Shown: positions 26,473 through 33,341 of the stretch, piece by piece | How the letters are laid out: each line of letters opens with the position of its first letter | Position numbering within the stretch: position 1 is the stretch's first letter | From: an uncultured bacterium | Lineage (GTDB): Bacteria > Bacillota_I > Bacilli_A > RFN20 > CAG-826 | Assembly (NCBI GenBank): GCA_949292105.1 | Contig: CASEYK010000051.1 | Location: 1-33,341 of the forward strand | Length of the DNA stretch: 33,341 nt | Direction: 5' to 3' | Notes under the pieces: generated by a model | What the model was told of the DNA's origin: nothing | The model's input: only the letters and a program-made list of their open reading frames with translations | Databases searched by the model: none | Program-made: the position numbers and the translations under genes

Positions 26473-27078
26473 ATGAAAACATATCAAGCAAAAACTGTTG
26501 AGGAAGCTCTTGAAACAGCGAGCAAAGAACTCGGCTTTCCTCAAGAACAATTAATTTATTCCGTTGAAGATAAGAAAAGAGGATTATTTTCCAAAAAAGT
26601 CGTCGTGAATGTCTTCGAAATGATTGACATCATCAAATACGCTGAAGATTATGTTTTAGGCATTACTGATAGTTTGGGCATTGAAAGCAGTGTCAACACA
26701 AAACTCGATGACGAAAACAATATTATTCACATTACAATCAATTCAATCCACAACCCAATTCTTATTGGTAAAAATGGTAAGACTTTGCAAGCTCTCAATG
26801 AACTAGTGAAAACAGCTGTTAATTCTTATTTCCACCACCGCTTTAGAATTCTATTGGATATCGGCGGATATAAGGATAAAAAGTATGATCGCTTAATTCG
26901 CGCCGCTCGCAAATTTGCATTCAAAGTCGCAAAAACGAAAGAAGAATATACTTTTGAACCGATGCCAGCGGATGAAAGAAGAGCGATTCACAACGCTGTC
27001 GCCAACATCAAACATGTCCGTTCTGAGTCGGTTGGCGAAGGAAACAAAAGGCAAGTTAAACTCGTTTATGTCGAATAG
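26473..27078 (+). CDS. khpB: RNA-binding protein KhpB (Jag/EloR)
   Basis: 201 aa. Three domains in order: Jag-N (MKTYQAKTVEEALETASKEL ... KRGLFSKKVV), a KH domain (PILIGKNGKTLQALNELVKT with the GxxG-type loop GKNG), and R3H (MPADERRAIHNAV, with the Arg and His of the R3H motif). KhpB/Jag works with KhpA as an RNA-binding regulator linked to cell-wall elongation and division in other Firmicutes. It lies 6 bp after yidC, the conserved neighbour. The transcript ends in a hairpin that overlaps its stop codon. Confidence 0.95.
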   Translation: MKTYQAKTVEEALETASKELGFPQEQLIYSVEDKKRGLFSKKVVVNVFEMIDIIKYAEDYVLGITDSLGIESSVNTKLDDENNIIHITINSIHNPILIGKNGKTLQALNELVKTAVNSYFHHRFRILLDIGGYKDKKYDRLIRAARKFAFKVAKTKEEYTFEPMPADERRAIHNAVANIKHVRSESVGEGNKRQVKLVYVE

Positions 27079-27107
27079 TAAAACGCCCTCATGGGTGTTT
27101 TTACTAT
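27077..27107 (+). terminator. Terminator after khpB
   Basis: An imperfect hairpin begins in the khpB stop codon: AGTAAAACGCCC pairs with GGGTGTTTTTACT (one G-U pair, one bulged T) around a TCAT loop. No long T run follows beyond the stem-embedded TTTTT, so termination may be partial. Confidence 0.6.
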
Positions 27108-27114
27108 CTGCTCA

Positions 27115-27125
27115 TGTTATAAAAT
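27115..27125 (+). promoter_or_regulatory. Extended -10 promoter of mnmE (leaderless start likely)
   Basis: TG-T-TATAAA (27115-27123) is an extended -10 element. Only 8 bases separate it from the mnmE ATG, so the expected transcription start falls at or 1-2 bases before the ATG. No Shine-Dalgarno is present in AATAATA ahead of the ATG. Confidence 0.5.
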
Positions 27126-27131
27126 AATAAT

Positions 27132-28460
27132 ATGTTTGAAACAATTGTCAGTTTAGCAACCCCACCTTTTAAATCTGCTCTAGCTATTATTCGCCTCTCT
27201 GGCGATGATTGTTTTGATATTGTCTCCCAATGTTTCTCAAAAGATTTAACCGCTATTACAAAGCGAACTGTTTTGGTTGGAAAAATTGTTGATAAAACTC
27301 AAACAATTGATGAAGTTGTTCTTATCGCTTATAAAGGACCTAAGAGTTTCACTGGCGAAGACATGATTGAAATTATTTCCCATGGTTCAATGCTTATCGC
27401 CAATCAAATTATTTCTTTATTAGTCAATAAGGGAGCAAGGCTTGCTACGAGAGGAGAATATTCTTCTCGTGCTTTTCTCCATCAAAAAGTTGATTTGATT
27501 CAAGCTGAAGCGATCAACGATGTCATTAACGCTACTACTATCGAAGCCAAAAAACTCAGTTTAATGTCGCTCGATGGTCAAACATCAAAGCTGATTGAAC
27601 CAATTAAAGTTAAATTGGCTGATTTATTATCTTTAATTGAAGTTAATATTGATTATCCTGAATATGAAGACATTGAAGTCGCTAATAAAAACCATGTCGT
27701 CAAATGTTGTGATGAACTACTCGGTATAATCGACAATTTAATCGCTGGTGGCGAAAAAGGACAAATTGTCAAAGATGGTGTCAAGGTTGCGATTATTGGG
27801 AAACCTAATGTCGGTAAATCATCCTTGTTAAATGCGCTTATGGGCGAGGATCGAGCAATTGTTAGCGATGTGTGCGGAACAACAAGAGATGTTGTTGAAG
27901 GTGAAATTAATTTGAGCGGTATAACACTTCATCTTTTAGACACGGCTGGTCTGCGTGATTCTACCGACAAAATTGAAAGTATTGGTATCGACAAAGCCAA
28001 ACAAACAATTGAAAAGGCTGATTTGGTCATTTTGGTGCTCGATGCATCCAAACCATTAGACATAGAAGATGAAGAAGTTTTAAATCTTTCAAAAGACAAA
28101 AAACGCATTATTGTTTATAACAAATCAGATTTAATAACTAAAAAAGAAGATGATAAACTTTATATTTCGGCGTTGAACAAAGATTTAGAACCGCTGACGA
28201 GCAAAATTATGAAGCTGTTTGGTATCAGTGAAGAAGTTTTTTCAAATCCTTCGCTCAACAATTCTCGTCAAATTGGATTATTAAAACACGCAAAAGAACA
28301 ACTATTAATAGCTAAACAAGATGCTTTGGCTGATATGCCAATCGATCTTGTCTCCGCATCTATTTACGCTGCTTATAAAGACATGCTCGATATTTTAGGA
28401 GAGGATAATAAAGTGGACATTTCAAAAGAAATCTTTGCCCGCTTTTGCGTGGGTAAATAA
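27132..28460 (+). CDS. mnmE: tRNA modification GTPase MnmE (TrmE)
   Basis: 442 aa. With MnmG it modifies U34 of tRNAs (cmnm5U). N-terminal folate-binding domain begins MFETIVSLATPPFKSALAII and contains SGDD and RGEYSSRAFL; the helical domain is interrupted by a G domain with G1 GKPNVGKSS, G2/G3 CGTTRDVV and DTAGLR, and G4 NKSD. The C-terminus is FCVGK, the catalytic Cys motif FC(I/V)GK. Start at 27132 gives the standard N-terminus but has no ribosome-binding site. The next gene, tatD, starts directly after the stop (TAAATG). Confidence 0.97.
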   Translation: MFETIVSLATPPFKSALAIIRLSGDDCFDIVSQCFSKDLTAITKRTVLVGKIVDKTQTIDEVVLIAYKGPKSFTGEDMIEIISHGSMLIANQIISLLVNKGARLATRGEYSSRAFLHQKVDLIQAEAINDVINATTIEAKKLSLMSLDGQTSKLIEPIKVKLADLLSLIEVNIDYPEYEDIEVANKNHVVKCCDELLGIIDNLIAGGEKGQIVKDGVKVAIIGKPNVGKSSLLNALMGEDRAIVSDVCGTTRDVVEGEINLSGITLHLLDTAGLRDSTDKIESIGIDKAKQTIEKADLVILVLDASKPLDIEDEEVLNLSKDKKRIIVYNKSDLITKKEDDKLYISALNKDLEPLTSKIMKLFGISEEVFSNPSLNNSRQIGLLKHAKEQLLIAKQDALADMPIDLVSASIYAAYKDMLDILGEDNKVDISKEIFARFCVGK

Positions 28461-29231
28461 ATGAAATATTTCGATACTCACTGCCACCTAAATAGTCCAC
28501 AACTCTATCCAAAAATAGAAGAAATACTTCAGAATTGCAAAGAAAAAGGCATCGATTTGCTCCTTGTTGTTGGATATGATTACCAAACGAGTTTGTTGGC
28601 GGCTGAAATCGCCAAAAAATATCCTTTTTGCTATGCAGCTATTGGTATCCACCCTACTGAACTAAATTCTCTTGTTGGAATTGACGAGGATCAGTTTTAC
28701 ACACTATTAAATCATCCTAAAGTTGTCGCGCTAGGCGAAATTGGTTTGGATTATTATTGGGTAAAAGACATTGACGAGAGAAACAAACAAAAAGAATGGT
28801 TTATTAAACAAATCGAAATTGCTAACCGCTATAACAAGCCAATTATCATTCATTCGCGAGATGCCGCTCAAGACACATATGAAATTTTAAAACATCACAG
28901 GCCAATGAAAGGTGGTGTCATGCATTGTTATTCTTGTTCGAGTGAAATGCTTCCTTTGTTTTTAGAACTCGGTTTATTTATTGGTCTTGATGGACCAGTT
29001 ACCTTTTTGAATGCTGCCAACCCAAAAGAAGTCGCGCGCTCTGTGCCCCTTGACAGGCTATTGGTTGAAACCGATTCTCCTTACCTTGCTCCTCACCCTT
29101 ACCGAGGGAAAGAAAATACGCCGCTTAATTTGCCATTAATTATCGAAGCAATCGCAAAAATTAAAGAGATAAACGCTGAAAAAATATGCGAGTGTACTTA
29201 TAGTAATGGTAAAAAATTGTTCCACGTGTAA
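28461..29231 (+). CDS. TatD-family metal-dependent hydrolase (DNase)
   Basis: 256 aa, standard size for TatD/YabD. Metal ligands are visible: THCHLN at the N-terminus, GEIGLDYYW, IIHSRDA, MHCYSC and ETDSPYLAPHPYRGKENTP near the C-terminus. TatD proteins are 3'-5' exonucleases acting on DNA and possibly RNA. In Bacillus the homologue yabD also precedes rnmV and ksgA, so the tatD-rnmV-rsmA order is conserved. Cytoplasmic. It starts directly after the mnmE stop with only a weak GTGGG upstream. Confidence 0.94.
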   Translation: MKYFDTHCHLNSPQLYPKIEEILQNCKEKGIDLLLVVGYDYQTSLLAAEIAKKYPFCYAAIGIHPTELNSLVGIDEDQFYTLLNHPKVVALGEIGLDYYWVKDIDERNKQKEWFIKQIEIANRYNKPIIIHSRDAAQDTYEILKHHRPMKGGVMHCYSCSSEMLPLFLELGLFIGLDGPVTFLNAANPKEVARSVPLDRLLVETDSPYLAPHPYRGKENTPLNLPLIIEAIAKIKEINAEKICECTYSNGKKLFHV

Positions 29232-29234
29232 ATT

Positions 29235-29747
29235 ATGATATACGAATGTGATGCACTCCTTGTCGTAGAAGGCACAAACGACCAATCGTACCTCTCTTCT
29301 TTTATCAAAAGTTATTATTTTGTCACCAATGGATACGATATTAAAAAGAGTGATTTAGATTATTTGTTGGCTGTCAGTTTTATTCGGCCGATTATCTTAC
29401 TTGTCGACCCCGACGAAGCTGGCGAACAGATTAGATCAACCATTAAAGATTTTGTTTCTAATAATATTATAGATATAAGGTTGTCCTTTAAGAGTTCTAG
29501 TTTAAAACATGGCGTTTTTGAATGTCCAAAACCGATCATTATTGAGGCATTAAAACCTTATTTTTCTCCATGCCAGCCAGAAACATTGACGATTGTTGAT
29601 TTGATTGAGTTAGACATTTATTCAAATGCTGAAAAGCGTTTATTAATTGAAAACCACTATCATTTAGGCCGAACAAACAATAAAACTTTGCTCAAACGCT
29701 TGAATTGCTTGAAAATAAAAAGAGAGGACTTAATAAATCTTTTATGA
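29235..29747 (+). CDS. rnmV: Ribonuclease M5 (5S rRNA maturase)
   Basis: 170 aa. A TOPRIM nuclease that trims the 5S rRNA precursor in low-GC Gram-positives. The TOPRIM Glu is in LLVVEGTNDQ (Glu12) and the DxD motif in LLVDPDEAGEQIR (Asp58, Asp60); the C-terminal LLKRLNCLKIKREDLINLL is the conserved RNase M5 tail. The start, MIYECDALLVVEG, is 3 bp after tatD, with no Shine-Dalgarno. The TGA stop overlaps the rsmA ATG by 4 bp. The order rnmV-rsmA matches Bacillus. Confidence 0.93.
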   Translation: MIYECDALLVVEGTNDQSYLSSFIKSYYFVTNGYDIKKSDLDYLLAVSFIRPIILLVDPDEAGEQIRSTIKDFVSNNIIDIRLSFKSSSLKHGVFECPKPIIIEALKPYFSPCQPETLTIVDLIELDIYSNAEKRLLIENHYHLGRTNNKTLLKRLNCLKIKREDLINLL

Positions 29748-30577
29748 AAATTGCCATTTCAAATCTAAAGGATATTTTGTCCCAGATGGGAATTAATCCA
29801 GATAAAAATTATGGGCAAAATTTTTTGATTGACGAAAACATCGCTCAAAAAATTGCCTCTCTAGTTCAACTTCAAACTGGTGAAAAGTGTTTGGAAGTTG
29901 GTCCTGGACTTGGAAGTCTGACTCATTTTTTGATTGCGAACCCAATTGACTTGGATGTGGTTGATATCGATGAAAATATGTGCGCGATGCTAAATGTTAT
30001 CTATCGTAATCAAAAAATAAATATTATTAACGATGATATAAGGAATATCGACATTTCTACATACGATAAAATTGTAAGTAATCTTCCTTATAATTTGACG
30101 AGCGAATTGATTTTATATTTTCTAAAAAACGCTACTCGTGCGAAAAAAATGGTTTTGATGTGCCAAAGCGAAACGCTCCGTCACTTTTTAGATACAAGCG
30201 GGAAAGAATATGGCCCAACTAGCGTTTTATTGCATCTATTAGGAGAGGTTAAAAAAGAATTCGATGTTCCTAACTCTTGTTTTTATCCAGCTCCGAAATG
30301 TAAATCGTCTGTTTTTACAATTGATTTATATAATAATATAAATAGAGAAACAATTATTCCTGTTTATAAGATGGCTAAAACATTATTTAAAGGAAGGCGA
30401 AAGACGATATCGAACAATTTGAAAAACTACATAAACAATGATACGATTATAGACGCAGTTTTAAACGATGTTGAAATCGACCCTAAAACGCGTCCTGAAC
30501 AAATATCACCTCGTCAATATTCAAAATTATATGAAAGGCTTTTGATTATCTCTTCTCATGAAACACCTATCAATTAA
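29744..30577 (+). CDS. rsmA: 16S rRNA dimethyladenosine transferase (KsgA)
   Basis: 277 aa from the ATG at 29744, which overlaps the rnmV stop (ATGA); an in-frame ATG at 29705 would lie within rnmV. It dimethylates two adjacent adenines in helix 45 of 16S rRNA. Motifs: PDKNYGQNFLIDENI (family N-terminus), SAM site LEVGPGLGSLTHFL, VVDIDENM, and the catalytic NLPYNLTSELI. C-terminal LFKGRRKTISNNL and RPEQISPRQYSKLYE are typical. Its 3' end overlaps the ispE start by 20 bp. Confidence 0.96.
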   Translation: MKIAISNLKDILSQMGINPDKNYGQNFLIDENIAQKIASLVQLQTGEKCLEVGPGLGSLTHFLIANPIDLDVVDIDENMCAMLNVIYRNQKINIINDDIRNIDISTYDKIVSNLPYNLTSELILYFLKNATRAKKMVLMCQSETLRHFLDTSGKEYGPTSVLLHLLGEVKKEFDVPNSCFYPAPKCKSSVFTIDLYNNINRETIIPVYKMAKTLFKGRRKTISNNLKNYINNDTIIDAVLNDVEIDPKTRPEQISPRQYSKLYERLLIISSHETPIN

Positions 30578-31418
30578 AAGTTACGCAAAAATTAATATAT
30601 CTCTCAATGTTTTAAATAAAAGAAAAGACGGCTACCACGAATTGGATATGGTCGTTTTACCAGTTGAACTGCACGACACACTTATCATTAGTAAATTAAA
30701 AATTGGTCACGATAATTTTGTGACTGTCGATGATTTTTCAATTGGCAATATTCAGTACAATCTTGCGACATTTGCCATCGATCGATTGACGAGCAAATAT
30801 AAAATCGATCAGAAATTTAGGGTGTTTATTCACAAAGTCATTCCGACTGAGGCTGGCTTAGGAGGAGGGTCCTCTAATGCCGCTTTTACTTTGAAAGCAG
30901 TTAACAAAATGATGAAGTTGAATATTAGCGATGATGAGTTGATTGAAATCGGCAAAACGCTTGGCGCTGATATCCCTTTCTTCATTAAGTGTGAGCCTGC
31001 TAGAGTCACCGGCATTGGTGAAATATTAGAGCCGATTGAAGTCAAAAAAAATTACGAAGTTTTGATTGTAAAGCCAGTTCAAGGGCTTTCGACTAAGGAT
31101 GTATTTGAAAAATGCGATTCAGTTGAATTTAAAACGGGCGATATCGATATGGTTATTAAGGCATTGAAAGAAGGAGATGATGAATTGCTTGCTCAATCCA
31201 TCAATAACTCTTTAGAACCGGCAGCGATATCGTTAGTGCCAGAAATTCAAACCGTAAAAGATAAACTCTATGATTTAGGATTTAAAATCGTTCAGATGTC
31301 TGGTTCAGGAACAAGCGTTTTTGCCTTGACCACCGACCGTAAATTAATGAAATTAGCCGAAAAAAAATTAGAAGATGATTATATTGTTGTGCGCACAAAA
31401 ATCTTGAAAACAAAGTGA
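30558..31418 (+). CDS. ispE: 4-diphosphocytidyl-2-C-methyl-D-erythritol kinase
   Basis: 286 aa, full length. IspE is the GHMP kinase of the MEP isoprenoid pathway. Visible: KSYAKINISLNVLNKRKDGY (catalytic Lys11), the glycine-rich ATP loop PTEAGLGGGSSNAAF, LGADIPFF with the catalytic Asp, and the C-terminal MSGSGTSVFAL. It shows the organism uses the MEP route. It is coupled to rsmA by a 20-bp overlap, the same rsmA-ispE neighbourhood seen in Bacillus (ksgA-...-ispE), and precedes glmU. Confidence 0.96.
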   Translation: MKHLSIKSYAKINISLNVLNKRKDGYHELDMVVLPVELHDTLIISKLKIGHDNFVTVDDFSIGNIQYNLATFAIDRLTSKYKIDQKFRVFIHKVIPTEAGLGGGSSNAAFTLKAVNKMMKLNISDDELIEIGKTLGADIPFFIKCEPARVTGIGEILEPIEVKKNYEVLIVKPVQGLSTKDVFEKCDSVEFKTGDIDMVIKALKEGDDELLAQSINNSLEPAAISLVPEIQTVKDKLYDLGFKIVQMSGSGTSVFALTTDRKLMKLAEKKLEDDYIVVRTKILKTK

Positions 31419-31428
31419 GGTAAAACAA

Positions 31429-32832
31429 ATGGATAGATATGCAATTGTAATGGCGGCCGGTAAAGGCTCGCGAATGAAATCAATCGACGAAGACCACTCA
31501 AAGGTTTCATACCCAATACTAGGTCGACCATTAGTTAAATATGTTATCGAAGCTATCAAACCGCTAGGCTTAAAACAAATCGTCACGATTGTTGGGTTCG
31601 GCGGAGATGTGACGAAACGAATTGTTGAAGCTGATTCAGATGTTGTTTGGCAAAAGGAATTGTATGGAACCGGCCACGCTGTTATGCAAACCAAACCGCT
31701 TTTAGAAAATAAAAAAGGTGCCACCATCGTCTTGTGTGGAGATACTCCACTCATTACTTCTGAGACATTAGGAAAATTATTTAAAAAATTTGAAAAAGAT
31801 GGCGATTTAGCAACGATTTTAACTTCAGTGATGGAAAATCCAGCTGGATATGGTCGTATTGTTCGCGAAGAAAAAACCAATCGCGTTCTCGCGATTAAAG
31901 AAGATAAAGATTGCGACGCATCAGAGAGAAGTATTGAAGAAGTTAATACAGGAATTTATGTTTTTGATAATGAAACATTATTTCACTATTTGGGCCAACT
32001 AACTCCTGACAACGCTCAACACGAGTACTATCTTACAGACGTTATTTCTTTAATGGTTAAAGACAAAAAACAAGTCGGAGCTTATATTTTGGAAGATGCA
32101 CAAGAAGTATTTGGGATTAACGATCGCATACAGCTTGCTTATGCCGCCAAAGTTATCCGCAAAAGAGTAAATAAAAAATTAATGTTATCAGGTGTTTCAA
32201 TGGAAGATCCTGAAACTACATATATTTCGCCAGATGTTGAAATTGGACAAGATACAATCATTTTGCCGATGACCACTATTCTCGGTAAAAGTAAAATTGG
32301 TAAAGCGAACTTCATCGGACCTAATACTTATATCGAAAACAGCACTATCGGCGATTACAATAATGTTATGTCTTCATATTTATTTGAAACTACAGTTGGT
32401 AGTCATAATGAAATTGGTCCATTTACTAAAACGAGAACCAACACAACCATCGGTGATCATTGCCGGGTGGGCAATTTTGTCGAACTGAAAAATGCTCATT
32501 TTGAAAACAGCGTTAAATGTGCCCATCTTACATACATTGGCGATTCAGATGTTGGTGAAAAAACTAATATTGGATGTATGAGTGTCACTGCCAACTATGA
32601 TGGAGTTAATAAGAGCCATACAAACATCGGTAAAAATTGTTTTGTTGGTTCAGGAACAATTTTGGTTTCTCCTATCAATATGGAAGATCAAAGTTTTACA
32701 GCGGCTGGTAGCGTTATTACTAAAGATGTAAAGTTTGATGAATTAGCGATTACTCGTCCTGAACAAAGAAACATTGAGGGTGGCTATACAATGGTTAGAA
32801 ATAAAGCCTTAGCCAGAAAAGAGAAAAAATAA
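31429..32832 (+). CDS. glmU: Bifunctional UDP-GlcNAc pyrophosphorylase / glucosamine-1-phosphate acetyltransferase
   Basis: 467 aa, full length. It makes UDP-GlcNAc for peptidoglycan, so a cell wall is likely. N-terminal nucleotidyltransferase: MAAGKGSRMKS, then WQKELYGTGHAVMQTKP and VLCGDTPL. C-terminal left-handed beta-helix: GPFTKTRTNTTIG, KCAHLTYIGDSDVGEK with the catalytic His, and TANYDGVNK. The loop IGCMSVTANYDG differs from the common IGAGTITCNYDG at a few positions. GAGG lies 10-11 nt before the ATG. Ends directly against the next small gene (TAAATG). Confidence 0.96.
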   Translation: MDRYAIVMAAGKGSRMKSIDEDHSKVSYPILGRPLVKYVIEAIKPLGLKQIVTIVGFGGDVTKRIVEADSDVVWQKELYGTGHAVMQTKPLLENKKGATIVLCGDTPLITSETLGKLFKKFEKDGDLATILTSVMENPAGYGRIVREEKTNRVLAIKEDKDCDASERSIEEVNTGIYVFDNETLFHYLGQLTPDNAQHEYYLTDVISLMVKDKKQVGAYILEDAQEVFGINDRIQLAYAAKVIRKRVNKKLMLSGVSMEDPETTYISPDVEIGQDTIILPMTTILGKSKIGKANFIGPNTYIENSTIGDYNNVMSSYLFETTVGSHNEIGPFTKTRTNTTIGDHCRVGNFVELKNAHFENSVKCAHLTYIGDSDVGEKTNIGCMSVTANYDGVNKSHTNIGKNCFVGSGTILVSPINMEDQSFTAAGSVITKDVKFDELAITRPEQRNIEGGYTMVRNKALARKEKK

Positions 32833-33084
32833 ATGCTATTTATTCAATGTTTTGGCAAAAGCGTTATTGTCGATGATAATGTTATCGGCTATATTGGCGA
32901 GAACGAAATATTTATCAACGGTGCGAAAGTCATGGACATGACCGATGATGGCAAGCTCAGCATTAAGGGCATTGATGTCGGCTATATCGATGACGATGGT
33001 TCGATTATGATTCGCTCAAAAGAAGCTGGCTATTTAGACGCTGATAATAACATCGTCTTTCACGCATCATTCTTATCCAAATAG
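32833..33084 (+). CDS. Small beta-repeat protein of unknown function
   Basis: 83 aa. I do not recognise a family. The sequence is built from about four units of 16-18 residues with the pattern GYI-x-(D/E)-(D/N)-x-x-I-x-I-x-(G/S): GYIGENEIFINGAKV, MDMTDDGKLSIKGIDV, GYIDDDGSIMIRSKEA and GYLDADNNIVFHA. Each should give two short strands with a turn, so a small beta-solenoid or sheet stack is plausible. Acidic overall, no signal peptide. It starts directly after the glmU stop (TAAATG) without its own ribosome-binding site, so it is co-translated with glmU, and it ends the plus-strand operon before a strong terminator. Confidence 0.75.
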   Translation: MLFIQCFGKSVIVDDNVIGYIGENEIFINGAKVMDMTDDGKLSIKGIDVGYIDDDGSIMIRSKEAGYLDADNNIVFHASFLSK

Positions 33085-33108
33085 TTTTGCTTACGAATAG
33101 TATTATTT

Positions 33109-33130
33109 AAGTGGCCTTTGCCACTTTTTT
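33109..33130 (+). terminator. Terminator of the mnmE-glmU transcription unit
   Basis: A perfect 7-bp stem AAGTGGC / GCCACTT with a CTTT loop is followed by a run of T residues. It lies 25 bp after the small beta-repeat gene and just before the insertion sequence end. Confidence 0.9.
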
Positions 33131-33155
33131 TGTGCAATAAAAAACTCCCCATCGG

Positions 33156-33341
33156 TGAAGTGAACCCCAAAATGGACACACTTCAAAAAAGCCAAAAAAT
33201 AGGAATCGTTAATGGTTCCTGTTTTTTAGTCTCGTTGAATTGTAAAAGGCAATCCATTCTTCTACCAATTGAATGTAATGTTCCAAAGATGTGATATTAT
33301 TATTGTACAAAGTCTCCTTTTTAAGGATTCCGCGCCAACTC
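33156..33341 (-). mobile_element. End of an IS3-family (IS150-like) insertion sequence, cut by the window edge
   Basis: The end begins near TGAAGTGAACCCCAAAATGG (33156-33175), which resembles the TG...ACCCCAAAA terminal repeats of IS150-group elements; GAAGTG at 33157 and CACTTC at 33179-33184 form a subterminal palindrome. A transposase C-terminus on the minus strand follows. The exact boundary and target duplication cannot be set because the other end is outside the window. Confidence 0.7.
33209..33341 (-). CDS. IS3-family transposase OrfB, C-terminal fragment (truncated by window)
   Basis: The frame is open from base 33340 leftward to a TAA at 33209-33211. It reads SWRGILKKETLYNNN, then SLEHYIQLVEEWIAFYNSTR before LKNRNH and stop. 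The GxLKKE...Y and the WIxFYN-x-x-R segments are the standard end of the rve-type integrase core in IS3 OrfB. Usual OrfB proteins continue past the Arg with a short conserved LGxLSPxxYR-type tail, absent here, so the copy could be decayed at its 3' end or belong to a short-tailed subgroup. An AGGAA-N10-TTCCT hairpin (33201-33220) overlaps the stop and may terminate transcription. Confidence 0.7.
   Translation of the reverse strand, partial: SWRGILKKETLYNNNITSLEHYIQLVEEWIAFYNSTRLKNRNH

Noticed and set aside
31368-31880. 170-aa open frame antisense to glmU
   Set aside because: It lies opposite the GlmU nucleotidyltransferase domain, shows no recognisable domain and has no supporting start signal.

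Overview
The window is the replication-origin region of a low-GC Firmicutes-type (Bacilli) genome. The gene order on the two sides of oriC is the classic Gram-positive one: dnaA-dnaN-yaaA-recF-gyrB-gyrA run leftward on the minus strand, and rpmH-rnpA-yidC-khpB-mnmE run rightward on the plus strand. UGA is used as a stop (rnpA, psuG and rnmV all end in TGA in tight overlaps), so this is the standard bacterial code and not the Mycoplasma code. The lipoboxes, formate fermentation, MEP isoprenoid gene (ispE) and surface amylase suggest an anaerobic, sugar-fermenting, probably host- or gut-associated member of the uncultured Bacilli near Erysipelotrichia and Mollicutes. That placement is inference.

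Layout. 1-770 holds the 3' end of a surface protein with a lamin-tail domain (+). 802-6033 holds an M50-like membrane protein that has lost its first zinc-binding His, then an apparent operon of a P-type ATPase, psuG and a TetR regulator (-). 6096-9389 is a pyruvate formate-lyase operon (-) in which the enzyme is split: a catalytic body without its glycyl-radical domain, a 71-aa paralogue of the domain's N-terminal part with a Cys-containing tail, an 84-aa stand-alone glycyl-radical subunit, and the activase pflA. 9577-11018 holds a lipoprotein, tadA and the small SRP RNA. 11038-21370 is a very tightly packed run yaaA-recF-gyrB-gyrA-glycosyltransferase-serS-amylase (-). dnaN and dnaA follow (-), then oriC with DnaA boxes at about 24.19-24.39 kb. 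From rpmH to 33084 (+) come ribosomal protein, RNase P, membrane insertion, tRNA/rRNA maturation (mnmE, rnmV, rsmA), ispE and glmU, then a small beta-repeat protein. The right edge cuts through an IS3-family element (-).

How the genes fit together. Nearly all genes are co-directional with replication away from oriC; only the edge genes (lamin-tail protein, transposase) are head-on. Stop/start overlaps (TAATG, ATGA, TAAATG) are very common and several genes lack a Shine-Dalgarno sequence, so translational coupling and possibly leaderless translation look important here. Starch would be hydrolysed at the surface by the lipoprotein amylase, and pyruvate cleaved to acetyl-CoA and formate by the three-part PFL once PflA has activated it. 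The most interesting unit is this split PFL with a duplicated radical-domain module.
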